This document shows, piece after piece, positions 5,838 through 10,116 of a DNA stretch of 10,116 nt. Position numbers and translations under genes: made by a program. Under the pieces are notes generated by a model. The model was not told where the DNA came from. It worked only from the letters and a program-made list of their open reading frames with translations, and ran no database searches. This DNA comes from Thiotrichales bacterium (GTDB lineage: Bacteria; Pseudomonadota; Gammaproteobacteria; Francisellales; CACEW01), in contig JAHFRR010000040.1 in assembly GCA_023266165.1 (NCBI GenBank), positions 1 through 10,116 on the forward strand. Direction: 5' to 3'. Position 1 is the stretch's first letter, and each line of letters opens with the position of its first letter.

Positions 5838-7220
5838 TCACACAAGAGCTTGGCCTGACAAGGCAGAGGCTACCGTGACCACTTCAGAAGCACGCTGTAT
5901 AGCGCAAGTAGTTTTTGGTTTTTGGGGTGGATTCTTGACAAAATCTTCGAGTGCTTGGATGTCTTGCTTTTGACGATATTTTTCCAGAGCCTTCGGTAGG
6001 TTCGCAAGCACCTTCGCGGAAAGCACATCATGCATGGCCTCAAAAAGAGGGCCCTCTTTATTTTCGATGGCTTTGATCACTGTGGCTGATAAATCGCAGA
6101 GCGCTGTTTTTTGGATTAAGGCTTTGAGTGTGTAAAAGACATCAGGCTCTGCCTCGTGGAGAATGGGGTACAAAACCGCTACAGAAAAATCGAGAAATTG
6201 TTGGGACTGGGGCAGCCATGGCCCTATTGTTGAGGGATCTATCCTGTGCTTAATACAGAGAATTAGAAAGTCCTTTTCGGCACTTTCTTGAATAAGAATA
6301 GAAGTATTCTGAAAAGTATTCCCCATATAAGAATAGGTGGCAAATTGTTGATGGGCGCGAGCGATCTCTGCTTGCAGACACTGGTGTAAGCAAGCTGCCA
6401 GCCCAGGTGGCTGAAGCTTTAAAGCAGCGATATTGCCATAGAGAGCATCAAGCTCTGCTATTGGGTCTGTAGTACGCTCATACTCACTACAAGGTGCCAG
6501 TTGCGAGATGATCGGCGTTTTCTGATAGAACTCTTGATAGGCATTGGCCCATGTGGCGCCGTACTGATCATAATACTCAAATACCCGTTGTGCTATCCTC
6601 GCGAGCATTCTCACTTTCAAGTCACTGTCGTTAAAATCAGCCAATATGGGTTTAATACCATAGAGCATGCATTTTTTTAGCTTCACCTTTGAGTAGGTGT
6701 CTGTTAAGGGGGCGATAGGCGGGAGAAATTCCATGATGAACCATCCTCCTCTAGAGCTGGCAGGCTGTATAGAGAAAAACAAACCTGTTGTTTTGGAGAT
6801 GGCTCGAGCGAATTCTTCGATCTTCTGATTTTCGCTATTCCATGCTAGATGTCGTGAGCCTGCTAGTGCAGCCAGTGCCTTCGTTTCTTTGAGTGCGTGT
6901 AGGAAGCTGAAAGGAGGGGCATTTTCTGCTATAGGTGTATTTGCGAGATTAGGGAGACACCAGACCCAGGGAAGGTCTCGAATAGTTTGAAATAGGCCTA
7001 GAAGCGCTGCATCGACTGCATCGGGAGAGGGATAGGTATGTGTAGTCAGACTTTGCAAATACTGATTTGCCTGTTTGAAAGCAGAATCATCAGAACTCCA
7101 ACAGTTGTTGGCGAGCAGCGCTTTAAGTTTTGCATAGATCTCAGCTTGAGAAAGAGACTCTATAACAGGCCTGATGATAGGCTCTGCAGCATTTTTGCTC
7201 TCCATCATATCCCAACACAT
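5838..7220 (-). CDS. Hypothetical protein of about 460 residues, family not recognised
   Basis: I do not recognise this protein. It is a single long open frame with coding-like composition. It appears soluble and mostly helical: many Leu/Ala-rich amphipathic stretches, no signal peptide and no clear membrane segment. Visible landmarks are a Trp/Pro/Cys stretch (LPWVWCLPNL), a Gly/Trp motif (SSRGGWFIMEF) in the first half, a Lys/Gln-rich helix near the C terminus (EKYRQKQDIQALEDF), a PPQKPK spacer, and a small-residue tail ending SALSGQALV. The frame extends back to a TTG at 7280, but that codon lies inside the promoter, so the start must be downstream. The first ATG after the promoter is at 7220. 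AGAGGG touches it directly, which is too close for a good ribosome-binding site, so the ATGs at 7208 or 7205 are alternatives. It is likely monocistronic. A lineage-specific role is possible; function unknown. Confidence 0.75.
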   Translation of the reverse strand: MCWDMMESKNAAEPIIRPVIESLSQAEIYAKLKALLANNCWSSDDSAFKQANQYLQSLTTHTYPSPDAVDAALLGLFQTIRDLPWVWCLPNLANTPIAENAPPFSFLHALKETKALAALAGSRHLAWNSENQKIEEFARAISKTTGLFFSIQPASSRGGWFIMEFLPPIAPLTDTYSKVKLKKCMLYGIKPILADFNDSDLKVRMLARIAQRVFEYYDQYGATWANAYQEFYQKTPIISQLAPCSEYERTTDPIAELDALYGNIAALKLQPPGLAACLHQCLQAEIARAHQQFATYSYMGNTFQNTSILIQESAEKDFLILCIKHRIDPSTIGPWLPQSQQFLDFSVAVLYPILHEAEPDVFYTLKALIQKTALCDLSATVIKAIENKEGPLFEAMHDVLSAKVLANLPKALEKYRQKQDIQALEDFVKNPPQKPKTTCAIQRASEVVTVASALSGQALV

Positions 7221-7264
7221 CCCTCTGATATTTTTTACCAGTCTACTCGAAATTTTTTCTATTG

Positions 7265-7292
7265 AAAATATGATTTTCAATTTTTATGTCAA
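7265..7292 (-). promoter_or_regulatory. Sigma-70 promoter of the unknown gene
   Basis: A perfect -35 TTGACA (7292-7287) is followed after 16 bases by TATTTT (7270-7265), a four-of-six match to the -10 consensus, in a strongly AT-rich stretch. The predicted start of transcription is near 7258, upstream of the ATG at 7220. It lies in the gap after the ABC ATPase gene, showing that the unknown gene need not depend on the transporter operon. Confidence 0.6.
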
Positions 7293-7323
7293 AATAAACT
7301 TGGGGGATAAGAGGCAAGGGGGT

Positions 7324-8625
7324 TTACGCCACATCCTCCAAATGAAACACCCCCGTATTGTAATCATAGGCAAAGATTTCTGCGTATCGACCCCAATCGA
7401 TCATGGTGGATAGAATCCGCTGAGCTTCATCAGGGCTGAAGTAGGGTTCCAGGTCTTTCAGGAAGCGGTCTTCAGACAATCGGGCGCTGGATTTGTCCTG
7501 CAAGGCTTCTAGGATATGGCGGGAGAGGGGGATATGCTCTAAGAGCATTTTGGCGAACATGACCTTGCGTTCGGTGATATCCGCGGCTAAAAAATCTTTG
7601 CCCTGGCGAGTCATGGCGATATCGCCTTCGGAGACCTTGGCTAAACCCAGGTTTGACAAGGCTTCTAAGACAGGGAAAAGATCATTGATATCCAAGCGAA
7701 TCACATCTGCTAAATCAGGCAGATCCACGGGGCCACGCTGTTGCAGCTCGTCCATCTCTTCCAAAAGACCAATCAATTCGGCAACGCCCACATTGGGAAG
7801 TCGATACTCCAGGCCCATCGCATGGGGCTTGAGATCCTCTCGCCCAAAGCGATCTTGTCGACGCGTCATCAAAGTGTAAACAGCATCAATCAGCTTTTCA
7901 ACGGCAGGGTCTTTGCTGTTTCTTTCATGTGGGAGATTGACCTTGAGCTCGCCCTTGATGTAGCCTGGGTTATTGCCAAAGACCAGGATCCTATCGGCGA
8001 TCAGCACGGCTTCTTCGATATTGTGGGTCACAAACAAGATGCCCTTCATGCGGGTCTCAGGATCCTGCCAGATCTCCATCAAGTCATTACGCAGGTTTTC
8101 TGCGGTCAGTACATCCAGGGCAGAAAAGGGTTCGTCCATCAAAAGTAACTCAGGACGTACCACCAAGGCGCGTGCAAACCCCACACGCTGGCGCATACCG
8201 CCAGACAGCTCTTTGGGATACGCCCCTTCAAAGCCGTCCATCCCGATAATATCAATGGCCTTGATCGCACGCTCGCGACGCTCTTTTTTAGGGATGCCTA
8301 GCGCTTCTAGGCCCAGCTCAACGTTTTGTAAGACAGTGAGCCAAGGCATCAGGGCAAAGCTTTGAAAGACCATCGCAATGCCTGGCACAGGGCCCGTGAC
8401 GGCTTGGTTTCTATAAATCACATCCCCTGAGCTCTGGGGGGTTAATCCAGCGATAATCCGCATGAGTGTAGATTTTCCTGAACCGGACTTGCCTAGCAGA
8501 GCAATGATCTCACCTTCACACATGTCAAAGCTGACATGGTCAATGACCAAAGACTCAGAGTCCTTGCCTTTGAAGGATTTGGAGACATTGTTGACGCTCA
8601 GGAGAGGAGGAGTTGTTTTAGCCAT
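7324..8625 (-). CDS. ABC transporter ATP-binding protein (nitrate/sulfonate/taurine type) with C-terminal AAA-associated domain
   Basis: Energy-coupling ATPase of an ABC importer, acting on the cytoplasmic face with the permease encoded just upstream. All nucleotide-binding motifs are intact: Walker A GKSGSGKST (45-53), Q-loop Q88 (VFQSFAL), signature LSGGMRQR (140-147), Walker B LLLMDEP (160-166), D-loop SALD (168-171) and switch H201. The first 250 residues follow the NitT/TauT family (SsuB/TauB-like). The protein is 433 residues long, against about 250 for those. The extra part (about 265-433) fits the C-terminal AAA-associated domain found on some of these ATPases, whose role is unclear; a regulatory role is inference. 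The ATG at 8625 has AGGA nine bases upstream, and 33 bases separate it from the permease stop, so one operon. Substrate cannot be told from sequence. Confidence 0.9.
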   Translation of the reverse strand: MAKTTPPLLSVNNVSKSFKGKDSESLVIDHVSFDMCEGEIIALLGKSGSGKSTLMRIIAGLTPQSSGDVIYRNQAVTGPVPGIAMVFQSFALMPWLTVLQNVELGLEALGIPKKERRERAIKAIDIIGMDGFEGAYPKELSGGMRQRVGFARALVVRPELLLMDEPFSALDVLTAENLRNDLMEIWQDPETRMKGILFVTHNIEEAVLIADRILVFGNNPGYIKGELKVNLPHERNSKDPAVEKLIDAVYTLMTRRQDRFGREDLKPHAMGLEYRLPNVGVAELIGLLEEMDELQQRGPVDLPDLADVIRLDINDLFPVLEALSNLGLAKVSEGDIAMTRQGKDFLAADITERKVMFAKMLLEHIPLSRHILEALQDKSSARLSEDRFLKDLEPYFSPDEAQRILSTMIDWGRYAEIFAYDYNTGVFHLEDVA

Positions 8626-8658
8626 GACTGTGGTTCCTATACATCATAAAATCTCAAG

Positions 8659-10116
8659 CTAGCCTGCGTTCAGGGTAAATCTATTTTCAGCATATTGATA
8701 GAGTTTGCGCCAAAAGAAAAAGTTAAAGACCGTCACCCAGATACACATGATCACCACGCCCAGTGCGACATTGATGAAATCGCCCGAGCGGGTATTGAGG
8801 GTGATGAACGCGCCTAAGCCTTGGGCATGATAGACCTTGACTCCCCAAGTCACCACTTCGGCAATGATACTGGCATTCCAAGCACCCCCTGCCGCCGTGA
8901 TGGCGCCTGTCACAAAATAGGGGAAAATCGCAGGGAGGTAAAATCTTTTCCATTTGAGCCAACCAGCCAGCTTAAAGTTTTGGGCTGCGAGCTTTAACTC
9001 TTTGGGGATCATAGTTGCCCCTGCAATGACATTAAATAAAATATACCACTGCGTCCCCAAGACCATCAGGGGCGCACACCAGATATTCATGTTCATATGG
9101 AACTTAATGATAAAATAAATGAAAATGGGAAAAAAAAGATTGGTCGGGAAGGCTGCAAAAATCTGAGCGATGGGTTGAATGATGCGAGCTGCTTTGGGGT
9201 TGAGCCCCACCCAAACCCCAATGGGTACCCAGACCAGCGAACAGAGCACAATCAAGGTAATCACCCTTAAAAAGGTATAGCTACCATAAAGCGTCACATG
9301 GCCGACCAGCGCCCAGCTGACTTTGCTCAAGACGGCCAGATCAAACCAATAACCCAGACCTGCAATCAAAAGCGCCAGCAGGCCAAACCAGAGGATTTTG
9401 ACACCCAGAGGGTCTTCTGTGTGTGCCATCGGGTGCTTGTGGGCGCGGATCTTGCGTTTACACCAGAGTCGATGGTTCAAACACCAGTAAGCCAGAAATT
9501 GCTTGATGTGCTCTGTCCAGAGCGTCAGGAGTCTGGATTTCTGCAGCAGATCCAGTACCCAAGATGAATGGCCTTCTTCGGGGATGTCCGTGAGCTTAAA
9601 TTTTTCAGACCAGGCAACGAGGGGGCGAAAGAAGAGCTGATCATAGAGAATAATCACAATTAACATGGCGATGATAGCATAGCCGGTTGCGAGCATGTTT
9701 TTGTGCAACAGCGCGGTTGCAATGTAAGACCCTACACCAGGCAGCATAATGGTGTTGTGGGCTACAGAGAACGCTTCTGAGGCGACAATGAAGAACCAGC
9801 CTCCTGACATGGACATCATGGCATTCCACAGCAAGCCTGGAATAGCAAAGGGGAATTCCAATCGCCAGAATCGTTGCCAGCCAGACAGCTGATACATGTG
9901 CGTGGCCTCTGTGAGCTCTGTGGGGACGGTTTTCATGGACTGATAGAAGCTGAGTGTCATATTCCACACTTGCGCCGTGAAGACAGCAAAAATCGCCGCG
10001 CATTCCGGGCCGAGCATCGAGTGGGGGAAGAGGGCAATAAAGGCTGTGATCGTACACGATAAATAAGCCAGAACAGGAACAGATTCGAACATATCAATCA
10101 AAGGAATAATCACTTG
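8659..10116 (-). CDS. ABC transporter permease with two fused membrane domains (5' end outside window)
   Basis: Inner-membrane permease of the binding-protein-dependent type. The frame is open to the window edge and lacks its N terminus. The GTG at 10113 is internal, because IPLIDMFESVPVLAYL belongs to the middle of the first permease domain. That domain (about 1-165 of the visible part) has an EAA loop (ELTEATHMYQLSGW, about 66-79). A cytoplasmic linker (about 165-235) leads to a second domain (about 238-470) with its own EAA loop (KELKLAAQNFKLAGW, about 371-385). Two EAA loops in one chain mean both halves of the channel come from one gene. They contact the ATPase encoded 33 bases downstream. 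About 10 membrane segments are visible. The linker is basic and rich in Cys and His (C211, H214, C218, H225, H227, H231). NitT/TauT affiliation is likely; substrate unknown. Confidence 0.88.
   Translation of the reverse strand, partial: QVIIPLIDMFESVPVLAYLSCTITAFIALFPHSMLGPECAAIFAVFTAQVWNMTLSFYQSMKTVPTELTEATHMYQLSGWQRFWRLEFPFAIPGLLWNAMMSMSGGWFFIVASEAFSVAHNTIMLPGVGSYIATALLHKNMLATGYAIIAMLIVIILYDQLFFRPLVAWSEKFKLTDIPEEGHSSWVLDLLQKSRLLTLWTEHIKQFLAYWCLNHRLWCKRKIRAHKHPMAHTEDPLGVKILWFGLLALLIAGLGYWFDLAVLSKVSWALVGHVTLYGSYTFLRVITLIVLCSLVWVPIGVWVGLNPKAARIIQPIAQIFAAFPTNLFFPIFIYFIIKFHMNMNIWCAPLMVLGTQWYILFNVIAGATMIPKELKLAAQNFKLAGWLKWKRFYLPAIFPYFVTGAITAAGGAWNASIIAEVVTWGVKVYHAQGLGAFITLNTRSGDFINVALGVVIMCIWVTVFNFFFWRKLYQYAENRFTLNAG

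Noticed and set aside
5838..5940. C-terminal type IV secretion signal on the unknown protein
   Set aside because: The last 30 or so residues contain a single Glu and no Glu-rich block. The small hydrophobic tail alone is not enough evidence.
1..10116. tRNA, rRNA, CRISPR arrays, insertion sequences, phage or toxin-antitoxin genes
   Set aside because: I read the gaps and frames for these and saw no repeats with regular spacing, transposase motifs or tRNA-like folds.

Overview
The window reads as a chromosomal segment of a gammaproteobacterium with moderate base composition (about half G+C by eye). The basis is a housekeeping block whose proteins follow the Escherichia/Pseudomonas pattern closely (sigma-70 regions 2-4, DnaG, S21) and a ubiquinone-biosynthesis hydroxylase, Coq7. 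I cannot name the genus. A deep-branching lineage such as Legionellales is possible, but only as inference. Every supported gene is on the minus strand, so the window is read from high to low coordinates.

Region 10116-7324 is an ABC importer of the nitrate/sulfonate/taurine type: a permease with two fused membrane domains (5' end cut by the window edge), then its ATPase with an extra C-terminal domain. No periplasmic binding protein is visible. Region 7292-5838 is a single unrecognised gene of about 460 codons with its own near-consensus sigma-70 promoter.

Region 5802-232 is the macromolecular synthesis operon: promoter, structured leader, rpsU (S21), a long intergenic hairpin, a GatB/YqeY-family gene, dnaG (primase) and rpoD (main sigma factor). 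coq7 follows 11 bases after the rpoD stop. The operon thus joins translation initiation, replication priming and transcription initiation, with a ubiquinone gene added at the end. Region 231-1 has no supported gene, only GC-rich inverted repeats.

The most unusual feature is the C terminus of RpoD. Sigma region 4 ends where it should, but the protein continues for about 93 residues: nine consecutive lysines, then a strongly acidic Asp-rich tail. This K-tract plus acidic-tail layout resembles the disordered tail of the Firmicutes RNA polymerase delta subunit, here attached to a housekeeping sigma factor. Secondary points are the leader hairpin and near-complete anti-Shine-Dalgarno match of rpsU, the rpsU-yqeY hairpin, the missing ribosome-binding site of dnaG, and the unknown gene at 5838-7220.
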